Assembly (NCBI RefSeq): GCF_019175385.1
Contig: NC_083338.1
Location: forward strand, 89,115,777-89,179,776
DNA from: Lycium barbarum
Taxonomy: Eukaryota; Streptophyta; Magnoliopsida; Solanales; Solanaceae
Direction: 5' to 3'
Length of the DNA: 64,000 nucleotides
Part shown: positions 11,874 through 23,999 of the stretch, piece by piece
How the letters are laid out: each line of letters begins with the position of its first letter
Numbering within the stretch: position 1 is the first letter of the stretch
Translations under genes and position numbers: made by a program
The notes under the pieces: generated by a model
What the model saw: the letters and a program-made list of their open reading frames with translations, nothing else
Database searches by the model: none
What the model was told of the DNA's origin: nothing

Positions 11874-13121
11874 CATACCCGACCACGAAGATTCTGTGTT
11901 TCACGTACCCGGCCATTGCTAGGCCGGTTATCATACATACCTGGCCAACCAAGGCTCAGTGTTACACATACCTGGCCCTACCAAGGCTCAGAGTTATCCG
12001 TACCCAATTGCAGTGGTGTGCGAGCATCGTCATATATACATATATATACATCTATATATTCTACCCGTCCATATAAGCTCGGGGTCTCATAATAGCCATA
12101 CATAGACACACCTACATATAAGCTCATAGGAATCTTTAGCATTATTACTACTATCATCGTCATCATTATCATTATCGCAATTATCGTCGTCATCATCATC
12201 ATCATTACCATTGTCGTCGTCATATTAGGAATTTAGTGCAATCGTAATACATATCAAGCATTTTAAGCTTTGTAGCTTTTGAAGATAGAATCATTTGGAG
12301 AGCATCACAGGCTCATAGAAGAATATATATTTGGCCAAAGAACCATGCCTTATGAAATAAGGGTTAGCCTTATATACCTTTCCTTTCAACTATTCTATCA
12401 CTTGCACGTTCTCCTTCAATGCTCACGTTTCTACCTTCATTAAAGTTATACTATCATTAGAAAATTGATAGCTAGCATACATGACTAATTGGACAGCATC
12501 TCCTTTATTTATACGACTTCCTCCATATCATATATCAACTCCCAAACGTCAATAATACATTCACAATATCATAACAATAGTCTTTATTCATCCACATTAT
12601 TCATATCTCTCAATTCACTTCCTATTATCCATATTCATAGTCATAAAACACAATTACACTCATTTATATATAATATCTATCCCATGTTCTTACATCATTT
12701 ATAACATACCCATATCACAACACATCAAGAATAATGACTCAATTCAAGCTATTACTCACAATGGCACTATTTCCACATTCATGGCCCATTTTTCTATATC
12801 CTTCTACAATCCAAGTGTTTCAACTTTCAAACACTTTAAACAACATGGAAATACCATAAATCTTACCTTATATGGTGTAGGGATGAACCTTGGGTGAAAA
12901 CACCTCACTTGAGAAAAACCCTAGTTCCACCTTTACTTGGATTCCTTGCCTTGGATGAACTTTAATGGGTTTCTTACACTTGATTCACTTAGATTGATGT
13001 TGTTGATCACTAATATCTCTTGAATTATTGTGGGAGAAGTGTAGATAGATGTTTTAGAGAGAAGGGGTGTGAAATGGAAATGAAATGAAATTAAAGGGGT
13101 GCTATTCTGGGCTGATTATAC

Positions 13122-13190
13122 GATCCAACATACGGTCCGTAAGTTTTATACGGCCAGTATGTTTGGCCGTATAATCCCCAGTATCCCGAA
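13122..13190. repeat. Palindrome cluster in LTR B (ACGGTCCGTA type)
   Basis: Copies of TACGGTCCGTA and TATACGGCCAGTA lie upstream (sense) of the AT-rich putative core promoter. This is a shorter version of the arrays in LTRs F and H. Confidence 0.6.
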
Positions 13191-14040
13191 GTTCGTTTTC
13201 GTCGTCTTGTTTGATCTCCAAACCTTATGGAAACTTCTTAGCACTTGTCTATCACCTCATTAACAATCTAAGGGACGTTATAACTCTTCTGCATAGCATT
13301 ATTAAATCCTCGTTAACTTATTATACCTATCGTATGCCTTTCCTTCTCTTGGCAAACTTTCTTCTCGTATCTCAAACATCTTTGAAATCTTAACTAGGGT
13401 CATCAAATATCATTCCTTACTTATTGAAATACCGTATACTTCATGCTCTTCGTTAGTCTATTCACTGTGCATCAACGAAAACATTTCCGAGGTGTAATAG
13501 AAGGATAAGCGTTAAGTAGTAGGAGACCAAAAAGGTATGTTAAGGCTAACTCTTCTTTCATTTATTTTGGCTAGACCTATGTGAACATAAAGCGTAATGA
13601 ATCGTACTTCATAATGAATTCACTCTTAGAGGATTAGAGCTGATCACTCTTTTTTTGTTCCGTAAGATTATCTTCGTGTTTAAGTCCCGAAAGGGACATC
13701 CATTAAATTCCTTATTTCATATTCATTTGATTGTTGATTTTAAGTCCCGAAAGGGACATGTGGTAATTGGACGATGTTCCTAATTCGATAAGAAAGTGAT
13801 GGCTAGAAGTCGCTCCGAAGGGAGTTCTTAGTCTTATGAGTCTGTCATGCATCTCCATACTTATATATCTATATACATATGTACCATATTATTTTATGGT
13901 GAAAGGGAAAGGGGCTATGGCGTTATATATGCGAACCACCTGATCAGCTGATAAACGATGGTTATAATGCCCGAAAGGGCAGCCCGATGGGGCCATTATG
14001 CTATTATGCCCGAAGGGGCTGCGAGCAGGGCGAAGGTATG

Positions 14041-14044
<4 letters not shown>

Positions 14045-14107
<63 letters not shown>
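14045..14107. repeat. (AT)n-(AC)n microsatellite
   Basis: About 26 AT units run into about 5 AC units inside LTR fragment C. Confidence 0.95.
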
Positions 14108-14109
<2 letters not shown>

Positions 14110-14224
14110 CATGATGTATCAAAATTTCATCTGCACATACATGATTCGCCATGTTGGTTACAGGTATAGAGTGAGTCTGTTATTCCTTTTTGATTCGAGT
14201 TGTGATATACTGTTTCAGTTCTAC

Positions 14225-14303
14225 CTTACATAATCGGTACATTATCGTCCTGACTCCCCTATTGTTCGGGCGGGAGAGGCTGCGTTCATGCCCGCTGGTA
14301 CAG
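14225..14303 (+). other. Conserved LTR hairpin pair, fragment C (diverged)
   Basis: Hairpin 1 is degraded. Hairpin 2 is CTCCC/GGGAG, a third version of the stem with paired changes. It is followed by GGCTGCGTTCATGCCCGCTGG. Confidence 0.65.
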
Positions 14304-14774
14304 ATAGACAGGCAGATGATCCAGCTCAGTAGGACTTCCCCTCGACTGTTGTCGGTGCGCTCCACTTGATCTGGAGTTGCGGCCTATTTTGGTATGCTAC
14401 TTTGAGACGTATATGCATGTATATTATGTATAGGTATAGCGGGGCCCTGTCCCATCCTTTCCACAACTTTCTGTTCCATTAGAGGTCTGTAGAGAGTGGT
14501 ATGTAGTTGGTACACGATGAAGCCTTGTCGACTTTCATTCTTTTGTTGCACATCATATGTAGCGGCCTTTTCGGCCTGCACTGTTCTTTTTGGTATACAC
14601 ATATATGTATGCACATGTGCACAGATTGTTGGTAATTCTTGATGTTGTTCTTGTATGAGTCAACATGGTTCAGTTATGAGTTTTATGGGCCACCCAGTTA
14701 TTCAGTGATGTTCAGGCACGAGTATAGGGTGCTTTGTCAGGAACTTACCACGACTCAGCGGTTGGGTCATGATA

Positions 14775-15133
14775 GGAGGTCAAACGACTCGAAAAGAACA
14801 CATTTTTGCAAAAATTGTAGTTTGTGGGCAGTTTGCGACCGCATACTAAGTTTGCTGCGCAGCATATTGGCCGCAAACTCCCATTTTTTGGGGACCTTAC
14901 TACCCAACACCTCCCCATATTATGGAGGGAGTATGTAGCCGCAAGTCCCCACTTACTGGGCTGCATCTGTCCCCCAACATGGATCAGTAGGGCGGTTTTA
15001 AGCCCTTTTTAAACTCCTAAAGATTCCATTTTTCGTATCCACTTTCCACACTTCTCTCTCCATATTATTAGAGTGTTATTGAAGGTTCTCCATCTTTCCA
15101 AAACCATCCAATGTGAAGATCAAACTCCAAAAC
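14775..15133. other. Unassigned 360 bp between LTR C and solo LTR D
   Basis: No gene. It holds an imperfect palindrome (14829-14880, ends AGTTTGCGACC and GGCCGCAAACT) and a further short inverted repeat around CTCCCCATATTATGGAGGG. The last 5 bp (AAAAC) are the left target duplication of D. It continues after D at 18114-18191. Confidence 0.5.
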
Positions 15134-15519
15134 TGTCACACCACGACTTTACTAGGGTGTGATGGGCACCCGACCCCATATTCAGAGCCGAGCGAACCCG
15201 CTGACTCATATTACATGCATAATATCTATGGACTCTTAAAGCGAATAAGAATGAAATACATAGTAAGCTTTCAGAATCTTTCTTTTCCCTCGTACTCAAA
15301 TCAAATGGAATCTGTAATCAGACGGGCTTTATAACATAACATAAGATGACACATCGGTTGGTGGAGCCGTTTACAATACCGACACTCTATACCCACGACT
15401 CTTTCTGCAAAGTCTCTAACTTCGAACAAGACATCATAGCATAGTACTCTGACCCGGCAACACTCCAGAGCAAATGGAGCTTGCCAACTCCGCTGGAACA
15501 TCGTCTACTCATCTCGGTG

Positions 15520-15590
15520 TACCTGCGCGGCATGAAACGCAGCCCCCGAGAAAAAGGGGTCAGTACGAGCATTGTACTGGGTATGTAAGG
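15520..15590 (-). other. Conserved LTR hairpin pair, solo LTR D
   Basis: Sense strand: CAGTAC/GTACTG, then CCCC/GGGG, then CTGCGTTTCATGCCGCGCAGG. Confidence 0.75.
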
Positions 15591-17793
15591 CATGAATAGT
15601 AACATAGTAAGGAATATAAATATGAATAATGACAGAATGGAAATATAGAGCATATCATGAGGTAAAAGAGTAACCTGTACATCTGAGTACCTTTTAGGCG
15701 GATACCATGCATGCTTAGTGCTGCGGAACGTGCAGCCCGATCCATAAATATCATATTTTACTTCATTTGAAAACATTTCTTTTCATATATATATAAAATA
15801 TAACATGTCATATCATAGCGCCGAATACGTGGGCTCCCCCACATATGTCCCGCGTCCGGGATGATATTACGCCAACTGACCAGGTGGCAATGCGTCTATA
15901 GCGCCTCATATCTCCCTTCCCCATATTCCCCATATACATATACATATATCATATACATATATCATATAAGCAGCATGCATGAGAGCCCAAAGAAAGTCAT
16001 GTATCTATCGGAGTGACGTAAGGTCGGTAACCTCCGATTACATTATGGAATAATCATCACGGCTTTGTCTTACCTTGAAGGAACGATTATTATAAGATGA
16101 GACTAACAACGAATAACAACGTACATAAACCGAAACCTGATGGCTCAGAAACAAGTTTCAGGTCAATCCGATTTAGTATAAGGAAGTTATGAGCGTTTGA
16201 AGTACAGAACCTTCTACGAACGTTTCGGAAGCTATTTTTGGTAAATCAAAGCAATAATCATATCAAGTACCTTTCGAACATGAAATCATTCTTATCATAG
16301 TCATCATAGAAATATTCTCATCCTCGACATCATCAATGTCGTTGTAAAACATATCCATCGTTATTGTCATAAAAGCTTACAATACCATAAACCTTTGTTT
16401 TGGAAGAATACAGACATTTTGGAAAACGTTGACGGGTTATCGGGAAAAGAATCATGCCTTGGAATTATAAACATTTAACTTTTAAAAACAAGGAAGATAT
16501 GGAAACATTTATGAAATCATAACATCGGGATCATTCCTTGAAAGAAAAGGACGAGCCTTAACATACCTGTTCCACGTCATATTGGCTACGCTTAATTGTC
16601 CAAGCTCGTTATCGCTAGTCTACATTCAAGAAGATTGACGCAATCATTAGATTCATCACCATATACTTGTCTTAATCCTTCAAATAAATTCACTTATGAT
16701 CTGCCGAAATTTCGGCAGCATTTCCCCTGTAACTATACCATCCCGAGAATCTAACTCGGCCCAAATCATCAATCAACAATCCGAGAATTCAACTCAGCCA
16801 AATTATCAACAACAATACCAACAACCATATCTCCAACTTCAACAATCAATCCAAAATATATTCTAACATGGTTCAAGAACTTTCAAACAATTCACACAAT
16901 GTTCAAACAACCCAACCAACATACCACTTCACCCGGAACCTTCCCAAATTCAACAAGAGCAATAACAACACATTTCTTATCTTCCAAGTTCATGAACTAT
17001 ACCAACAATCTACACACTAACAACTTCATCAATTAATCCAAAATACATTCTAACGTTAGTAACTTCTTTTACATAGTTCGACAACATTTTTCTTATATTC
17101 AATTCAATTACAACAACCCAACTTACAATCTTCCAAAGAATTGCCTCACTTCCAAATTCATGAATTCCACCAACATTTTACATTAACAACTTCATTCATA
17201 CAATTATAAGAATTCATGCTAGTGCCACATTAACTTCCACAACGATTACAACTTCATTTCGAGCCATTAAATCCTCATTTTACATCATGGAATCCACAAC
17301 ACAACAATCAAACTACAAAATAAAATCAATTCATTTGTTCTACACAATGCAACTATATTCGGCCAACACCCCAACATACCAAATTCATGATTTTCATCCA
17401 TTTCTACATGCTACAACACTCACAAATCATCCATAAAACATGGAAAGGGAGATTGAATACATACCTTCTTCACTTAACTCCTTCATTCGGCTAAGCTTAT
17501 GAATTGCTCAAATGAATGCTTTGCTTGTTCCAACAACTACTCCATGTTAATAAGGGCCTTCCATTTAGTAGAAAAGCTACAAGAAAATAATTTGCTCTAG
17601 CCATGGCCGAATATGGCCCTTCTTTTTCTTCAAGTTTTCTTGAATTTTCATGGCAATTATGTCTTGCTTGGTAAGCTCTCTCTCATATATATATATATAG
17701 CTCCTTCCAATAACATGTAGACACATGCCCTCTTCTTGAAGTTTCTTAAATATAAAAAAAAGATGACTAATTGTTTTATTAGTCTTCACTTTT

Positions 17794-17795
<2 letters not shown>

Positions 17796-17838
<43 letters not shown>
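17796..17838. repeat. (AT)n microsatellite in LTR D
   Basis: About 21 AT units. Confidence 0.95.
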
Positions 17839-17840
<2 letters not shown>

Positions 17841-18686
17841 CCACGGCCAAAGTGGCCTTCTTCAAGAATTTTCTTGAACATTTTGTGAAATTCCCATTTT
17901 GCCCCTAGCCTTCCACAATATTACTATAAGCCACTTTGCGAATTTCCCTTTTTGCCCTTAGCCTCTCTCAATATTTCCATACTAATAATGTTCATAAATA
18001 ATATTCATAACCAACTTGTACATTAAAATAATTTTTAAAGATGGTCATTCTCTTAACATACAACGACTACCTTGAAATATCCGAACGTACAAAATACGGG
18101 ATATAACAAAAACGCTAAGCTAACTCATGGAAGATCATTGTTATTGTTTCTATTTGACATTATGGTGAATTTGGCCTTGGAAGAAGTTGAGTGTTATATC
18201 CCGTATTTTATACGTTCGGATATTTCAAGGAAGTCGTGGTAAGTGAAGGGAAAGACCATTGTCTAAAGTTATTTTAATATACAAGTTGGTTATGGATATT
18301 ATTTATGAAAATTAGTAGTATGTAAATATTGAGAAAGGTTAAGGGAAAAAACGAAAATTCGCAAAATGGTCCATGGTAATATTGTGGAAGACTAGGGGCA
18401 AAATGGGAATTTCACAAAATATTTAAGAAAATTCTTGAAATTGCCATGTTAGACGTGTGGCATAAGTATATGTCCACAATTTTATTTAATGAGGATTAAT
18501 CATATATATATATATATATGTCTGTGTGGGACCCACTCTTTTATGGCCATGTGATGAATATATAGACCAAGCTTACATAATAAGACTAATAGTCATCTTT
18601 GCTTATTTTAGAAAAATTCAAGAAAAAAGAAGAAATTTCTAGAAAAATGGAGCAGAGGGCATGTGCCCCTCACATGCTTGGAAGAA

Positions 18687-18703
18687 CTATATATATATAT
18701 AGG
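18687..18703 (+). promoter_or_regulatory. Putative TATA box of LTR E
   Basis: ACTATATATATATAGGAG is followed within about 40 bp by a purine-rich leader of plant 5'-UTR type. The corresponding stretch is deleted in the 3' LTR. Predicted by composition only. Confidence 0.4.
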
Positions 18704-18799
18704 AGAGGTCATCATTTGAATTCAAGAAATTTGGAGAGAAAGAAAGAACAAAAAAAAAAAAAAAGAAACAAAGAAGAGAGAAAGAGGGGTTCGGCCACC

Positions 18800-18904
18800 A
18801 TGGCCAAATGTGAGGTCATGGAAATTGAGCAAGAAAAAATATTTTCTTCTAGTGTTCTAAGCAATTGGAAGGTCCTCTTTAACATGAAGGAGTTGTTGGA
18901 GTAA
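18800..18904 (+). other. Small leader ORF in 5' LTR E (34 codons)
   Basis: The ATG sits in a strong context (GCCACCATGG). It ends where the related solo LTR G continues: G has a 48-codon version (33159-33305, minus strand) because a CAA there is TAA here. Solo LTR D and LTR A do not keep the frame. It may be conserved leader RNA rather than a gene. Confidence 0.3.
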
Positions 18905-20372
18905 TTAAATCATTTATTTGTGCAATATATGCCCCTAGCCGAGTGAAGAGATAAGTGGGAAAAGGTATGTGTTTAATCCCCTTTTACATATGTTATGGGT
19001 GGTTCATGCATGTTGTTGTGTGTAGAAATGAATGAAATTCATGAAATATGTATATGTATGGTGTTGGCCGTGTATATGTCATGTTGTGTAGAAAGAATGG
19101 ATTAATTTTATGTAGTGTGTTGGTTGTTGTAATGTATAGAAATGGACGGAAAATTCATGAAACTATGCATGTAGTTGTTGTGACCGAATGTGGGGGTGGT
19201 TTGGCAAGTTATGGTGAATTGATTCTATGTGAAATTTTAGTTGTTGTTGTTGTGGAATCCATAAGAAAATGAAGGTTTAACGACTTGGAAATGAAGTTGT
19301 ACTCCTTATAGGATTGTTGAAGAAAGTTAATGCGACACTAGCTTGGATTCTTACAGTGTATGAATGATGTTGTTAATGCATTGTTGTTGATATGGTTTAT
19401 GAATCTAGAATGAGAAAAATGTGTGGTTAATACTTTTATTGAAGTTGGAGGATTCGGGTAGCATTGGATCATTATGAATATTGTAGTATTGTTAGAATAA
19501 TTGTTGGTATTGTTGTTGATAATGTGGCCGAGTTTCATTCTCGGGTTTGTTGTTGAATTGGCCGAGTTAGATTCTCGGGGATGGTGTATTTACAGGGGAG
19601 GTGCTGCCGAAATTTCGGCAGATCATAAGTGAATTTATTTGAAGGGTTAAGACAAGTATGTGTGACGATGAATCTAATGATTGCGTCAATCTTCTTGAAT
19701 GTAGACTAGCGGTAGCGAGCTTGGACAAATAAGCGTAGCTAATAGGACGCGTAACAGGTATGTTAAGGCTTGTCCCTTTCTTTCAAAGGCATGATCCCGA
19801 TGTTATGAATTCATGATTGTTTCCATATCTTACTTGTTTTTCAAAAGTTAGATGCTTATGATCCCAAGGCATGATTCTCTATCCGATAACTCGTAAATGT
19901 TTTTCTAAAATGTCCGTATTTTTCCAAAACAAAGAGGTATGGCATTGTAAGCTTTTATGACAATAACGATTGATATGTTTTACAACGACATTGAAGATGT
20001 CGAGGATAAGGATATTCATATGATGACAATGATGAAAATGATTTCATGTTCTAAAGGTATTTGACATGCTCATTGCTTTGAATTTCCAAAAGTAGTTTCT
20101 AAAACGTTCATGGAAAGTTCTGTACTAAAACGTCCATAACTTTTTCACACTAACTCGGATTGGCATGAAACATGTTTATGACTCTCAAGTGTCGATTTAT
20201 GTACATACCCATCGAGTCTTAACATTGCTATTCGTTGATAGTCTCCCCTTATAATTATCGTTCTTTCAAGGTGAGACAAAGCGACCATGGCTATTCCATA
20301 ATGTAATCGGAGGTTACCGACCTTACGTCACTCCGATAGAACCATAGCTTTCCTTGGGCTCTCATGCATGCC

Positions 20373-20375
<3 letters not shown>

Positions 20376-20406
<31 letters not shown>
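20376..20406. repeat. (AT)n microsatellite in 5' LTR E
   Basis: About 15 AT units; the same site in the 3' LTR has about 27. Confidence 0.95.
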
Positions 20407-20412
<6 letters not shown>

Positions 20413-20830
20413 GATATGAAAATGTTTTCAGGGGAAGATGGGGAAAAGGGCCAGAGCGCTATAGACGCTGATATATGTATATGGGGCAAGGGGAAAGGTC
20501 AGAGCGTTATATACGCGTATCCACCTGATCAGCTGGCGTTAACATCCCGGACGCGGGATACCCGGACGCGGGCCAAATGTGGGGGAGCGGACGTATTCGG
20601 CGCTATGATATGATATGTTCTATTTTCTACATATGTGGGGGATCCGACGTCGTTCGGCGCTATGACATGTTCTATTTTCTATATACATATGAAAAAGAAA
20701 TGTTTTCAAAGAAAAGATAAGCATGCATGGCATCCGCCCTCAGCGGCATACACATGTACAAGTTACTCTTTATCTTATGATATGTTCTATATTTCCATAC
20801 AGTTATTATTCATATTTATACTCCTTATGC

Positions 20831-20900
20831 CTTACATACTCAGTACATCGCTCGTACTGACCCCTCTTCTTCGGGGGCTGCGTTCATGCCACGCAGGTAG
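20831..20900 (+). other. Conserved LTR hairpin pair, 5' LTR E
   Basis: CAGTAC/GTACTG, then CCCC/GGGG with a TCTTCTTC loop, then CTGCGTTCATGCCACGCAGG. Confidence 0.8.
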
Positions 20901-21294
20901 ACCCAGATGAGTTGAAGCTATTATAGAAGATGTTCCAGCGAAGTTGGCGAGCTTCATTTGGCCCTGGAGCGTAGCCGAGTCAGCATACTATGCTATGACG
21001 TCTTGTTCGAAGTTATAGACCTTGCAGACAGAGTCGTGGTTATTGGTTGTCAGTTCAGTAAGCGGCTCCACGGGCCGATGTGTCATACGTGTTATGATAT
21101 AAGCTTCATATAATTACAGATTTTGTTTAAAATGAGTACAAAAAAAAAATCTAAAGGCTTTACTACGTTTTCATTTCTTATTAATGTAAGAGTCTAAGGA
21201 AATTAAGTACGTAATAAGAGTCAGCGGGTTCGCTCGGCTCCGAGTGTGGGGTCGGGTGCCCATCACACCCTAGTAAAGTCGGGGTGTGACAAAG

Positions 21295-21306
21295 TGGTAT
21301 CAGAGC
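21295..21306 (+). other. Primer-binding site of element E
   Basis: TGGTATCAGAGC, complementary to initiator tRNA-Met, 3 nt after the LTR end. Confidence 0.95.
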
Positions 21307-21349
21307 AGGTCGGTCTAAGGGTTGTCTGCAAAGTCGTGTCCAGTAGAGT

Positions 21350-21389
21350 CCTGTTTATGGCTGTGAAGCCGGCCACATTTATAAACAGG
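21350..21389 (+). other. Leader hairpin, element E
   Basis: Arms CCTGTTTAT and ATAAACAGG pair perfectly, with inner TGTG/CACA. In H the second pair is T-A instead of C-G, so pairing is kept while bases change. Confidence 0.75.
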
Positions 21390-21994
21390 AGGTTGCGGGG
21401 CATCTAGGGATTTTTGACCTTCTTTCTGTCTCAGATCGTGCGATAGAGCCAAGTCATAGGAAATAAGATTCCTTATGCTAATCGTTGATTTCCGCAGACG
21501 CCTAGTAGCGATGGAAGAAGATGAGTGACGATATGGCAAGTCACAGAGGTATGTCTGGATATTTGTTCTGTTACCTGAAACTGGACGCACTGGATGGCTG
21601 AAATGTGTCATATAGCCGTATGTTCTGTGAGGTATTATCGATATTTGCTATGTATATATTTTGAATAGTAAGAATGGTAAAGGAGGTTCTGCCAGAATGG
21701 ATACGCCTAACAGGAAGAAGCGAGGACAGGAAATACTGTAAATAGGCAATAAGTGAGACGCGTTATTTCAGAAAGGTTATGGATTTGGCATGATGATGAA
21801 GGTGTGATCATTACCATCGGGAATCTGGAAGCCTAGAACAGGAAGTAGCCCTACACACAGGCGGGAAGTAAACACTGGGAATTGAAAAGGGCAAAATAGT
21901 AATTGTAAAGAAAAGGACGTGTTACGAAAATGTTTCAGAATCTGTAAGACTCCGATTTACTCCAGAACATGTAGTAAAGGTCATACGAGGAAGT

Positions 21995-22097
21995 GGACGC
22001 GATTATATCAGCATTAAGGTACCAGATTCTGTTGAAGTTTCTAGGTTAAGCGTGCTCAGGTGGGAGCAATTTCATGATAGGTGACCCCCTGGGAAGT
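21995..22097 (+). other. 5S rRNA-like segment inside element E
   Basis: 103 nt collinear with plant 5S rRNA: GGACGCGATTATATCAGCA, AGGTTAAGCGTGCTCAGG and GATAGGTGACC followed by CCTGGGAAGT. It shares with the element A copy the diverged middle and the missing 3' end, so both descend from one capture event. It lies on the sense strand. Confidence 0.83.
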
Positions 22098-22311
22098 ATG
22101 CAAGAATTTTATAAATTGAAACATGAGAGGCAAATGAGAAGTTAGAGTAGCCTAAGGGAAACTAGAGTGTACGGGATGATTGGAGACCATAAGAAGACGC
22201 GTAGGACGAGGCAGAATAGATCGGTGGAGAGACAAAAAGTGCATCACAGCTTTGGAATTAGGATAGGCTTGAATAGCGTTTGGAGATATTTTGTGGGCTA
22301 GTTGATAGTAA

Positions 22312-22313
<2 letters not shown>

Positions 22314-22367
<54 letters not shown>
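22314..22367. repeat. (AT)n microsatellite in the interior of E
   Basis: About 27 AT units. Confidence 0.95.
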
Positions 22368-22370
<3 letters not shown>

Positions 22371-23450
22371 TGCGTAGGATATCCCACATATGATTGTATC
22401 GGTGGACATGTGAGTCCCAGCAACCAGATCTACGGTAAAGAAGGTGTTAATCAAGTAAGGATACCGAAGTTCGAGTGACAGCAGGAAGAGATAAGGTACA
22501 AGTATTATAAAGTAAACTGCTATTATTTTACAATAGGTTGAGATTGGAAATTCTAGTACAACGATATTTGGAAAAGAAAGAGAGTGAGTAGATGAAAAGT
22601 AAAAAGATCAAAGTGTCGGAAGAAGGTGAAAGGTAAGAAACCTCAATGAGTGAAGCTCCCGAGAGAAACTACCGGCAAAGCACGAGACTATTTGGGTAAG
22701 AACTCAAAGTAGCCATGTGAAAAGGGATAGAGTGTGGTAAAAGGAAACAGGAGAGGAGTGTGTGGGGTTCGAGAGCCGATTTCGATAAGTAGGGCTAAAG
22801 GAATAGTGACTAGAATAGAGGAATGTGAAGTAAGAGAAAGAAAGCTTAGGTTTGCGATGATGTTTGGGTGAGAGATCTATGAAAGAATAAATGTGTAGCT
22901 ATATTAATGTAATTAAAGATTCGATGAACAAGGATAGGGAGAGTGAAAGTTGTAAGAATTCTGTGCCAAGAACAAAGGTAGCGGAACGCTTGAGGAATAC
23001 GGACGCACAACTACAACACAAACATGTAGTTAAAGAAGAATTTCGAGCGAGTAAGCTAAGAAAATGAAAGGACGAATAGTGGATGGAAGGGTATGGAAAT
23101 GTGGACAAAATGATGACATAGGCAGGAAGTAAAAGAAAAACTCGGGATAAGAAGTTTCGATATGTTAGGCATAGAGTTGGGAGGAAGATGAGGAATAAGG
23201 TATAAACGAAGACTTCATAAAGGACTGCTGGCATATAAGGAACCCCTTAAAGGAGGGAGACCATATTATATTGGGCCAAAAAGGGGTCACAATATTTTCA
23301 GGTACCAGAAAAGGAAACCTATGACAGGAAATGAGGATTTGTGTAAAGGCCCAGGAGAATAAGGTAAAGGATAAGGAATGGGCACAAAGAGAAGAACGAC
23401 TATAAGAAGGACCCTCCCGAAACATTATAACACCCTATAAGAACAGTTGA

Positions 23451-23468
23451 ACATTCGAGGACGAATGT
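23451..23468 (+). other. Pre-PPT hairpin, element E
   Basis: ACATTCGAGGACGAATGT, identical to the element A copy; the PPT begins 3 nt later. Confidence 0.85.
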
Positions 23469-23471
23469 TCT

Positions 23472-23486
23472 AAAGGGGGGGGGGGA
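23472..23486 (+). other. Polypurine tract of element E
   Basis: AAAGGGGGGGGGGGA, directly before TGTTATATCCCG. Confidence 0.88.
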
Positions 23487-23967
23487 TGTTATATCCCGTA
23501 TTTTATACGTTCGGATATTTCAAGGAAGTCGTGGTAAGTGAAGGGCAAGACCATTGTCCAAAGTTATTTTAATATACAAGTTGGTTATGGATATTATTTA
23601 TGAACATTAGTAGTATGGAAATATCGAGAAAGGTTAAGGGTAAAAAGGAAAATTCGCAAAATGGTCCATGGTAATATTGTGGAAGACTAGGGGCAAAATG
23701 GGAATTTCACAAAATGTTCAAGAAAATTCTTGAAATTGCCATGTTAGCCGTGTGGCATAAGTATATGTCCACAATTTTATTTAATGAGGATTAATCATAT
23801 ATATATATATATGTGTATGTGTGGGACCCACTCATTTATGGCCATGTGATGAATATATAGACCAAGCTTACATAATAAGACTAATAGTCATCTTTGCTTA
23901 TTTTAGAAAAATTCAAGAAAAAAGAAGAAATTTCTAGAAAAATGGAGGAGAGGGCATGTGCCCCTCA

Positions 23968-23968
23968 C

Positions 23969-23996
<28 letters not shown>
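23968..23996. repeat. Poly(A) run in 3' LTR E
   Basis: 29 adenines bridging the deletion that removed the LTR TATA region. Confidence 0.9.

Positions 23997-23999
<3 letters not shown>

Larger units (their letters stand above)
7353..13499 (-). mobile_element. Element B: broken Ty3/gypsy (Tekay/Del-like) retrotransposon
   Basis: Minus-strand order: 5' LTR (11024-13499), PBS (11008-11019), leader, gag, protease, RT, RNase H; it then ends abruptly at 7353 without integrase or a 3' LTR. It sits inside plus-strand LTR fragment C. The lineage call rests on close similarity of gag, protease and RT to element H, which keeps a C-terminal chromodomain region. Confidence 0.8.
11024..13499 (-). repeat. 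5' LTR of element B (2476 bp)
   Basis: On the plus strand it runs from TGTCAAGACCC to GAGGTGTAATA; the outer end should be TAACA, so one terminal base has changed. It holds the conserved hairpin pair (11460-11532), a 34-bp tandem repeat (11750-11873), a CAT/CGT trinucleotide-rich stretch (12138-12223) and a palindrome array (13122-13190). No 3' LTR partner is visible in the window. Confidence 0.8.
13500..14774 (+). repeat. Fragment C: 3' part of an older plus-strand LTR
   Basis: Recognised by a diverged conserved LTR hairpin pair (14225-14303) and by an LTR-like end GGTTGGGTCATGATA (usual TCGTGACA). No PBS follows, so it is a 3' LTR end. Element B inserted in it, so the left part lies elsewhere. 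It contains two copies of the palindrome AAGTCCCGAAAGGGACAT 60 bp apart (about 13682 and 13742), more GCCCGAAAGGGC palindromes, and an AT/AC microsatellite. Confidence 0.6.
15134..18108 (-). mobile_element. Solo LTR D (2975 bp) with target duplication AAAAC
   Basis: Plus-strand ends are TGTCACACC...GGGATATAACA, the reverse complement of the E-family LTR. Perfect 5-bp duplications AAAAC flank it at 15129-15133 and 18109-18113, and no PBS, PPT or interior is present. It is therefore a solo LTR left by recombination between the two LTRs of one element. It carries the conserved hairpin pair (15520-15590) and an AT microsatellite (17796-17838). ORFs inside it are not genes. Confidence 0.93.
18192..21291 (+). 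repeat. 5' LTR of element E (3100 bp)
   Basis: Starts TGTTATATCCCG and ends GGGGTGTGACA, 3 nt before the PBS. It contains a TATA-like element (18687-18703), a small leader ORF (18800-18904), an AT microsatellite (20376-20406), the conserved hairpin pair (20831-20900) and a terminal motif CATCACACCCTAGTAAAG shared with D and G. The chance ORF 19048-19272 recurs in the 3' LTR only because LTRs are copies. Confidence 0.92.
21307..23486 (+). mobile_element. Non-coding interior of element E
   Basis: A leader homologous to those of B, F and H (21307-21480), then sequence without supported frames, the 5S-like segment (21995-22097), an AT microsatellite, a purine-rich region and the PPT. Small minus-strand ORFs (22152-22454, 22899-23425) are low-complexity and not supported. 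Confidence 0.8.

Noticed and set aside
13889..14169. ORFs with long YIYIYI tracts, also at 20368-20613, 22152-22454, 25534-25834 and 61862-62086
   Set aside because: They are translations of AT microsatellites.
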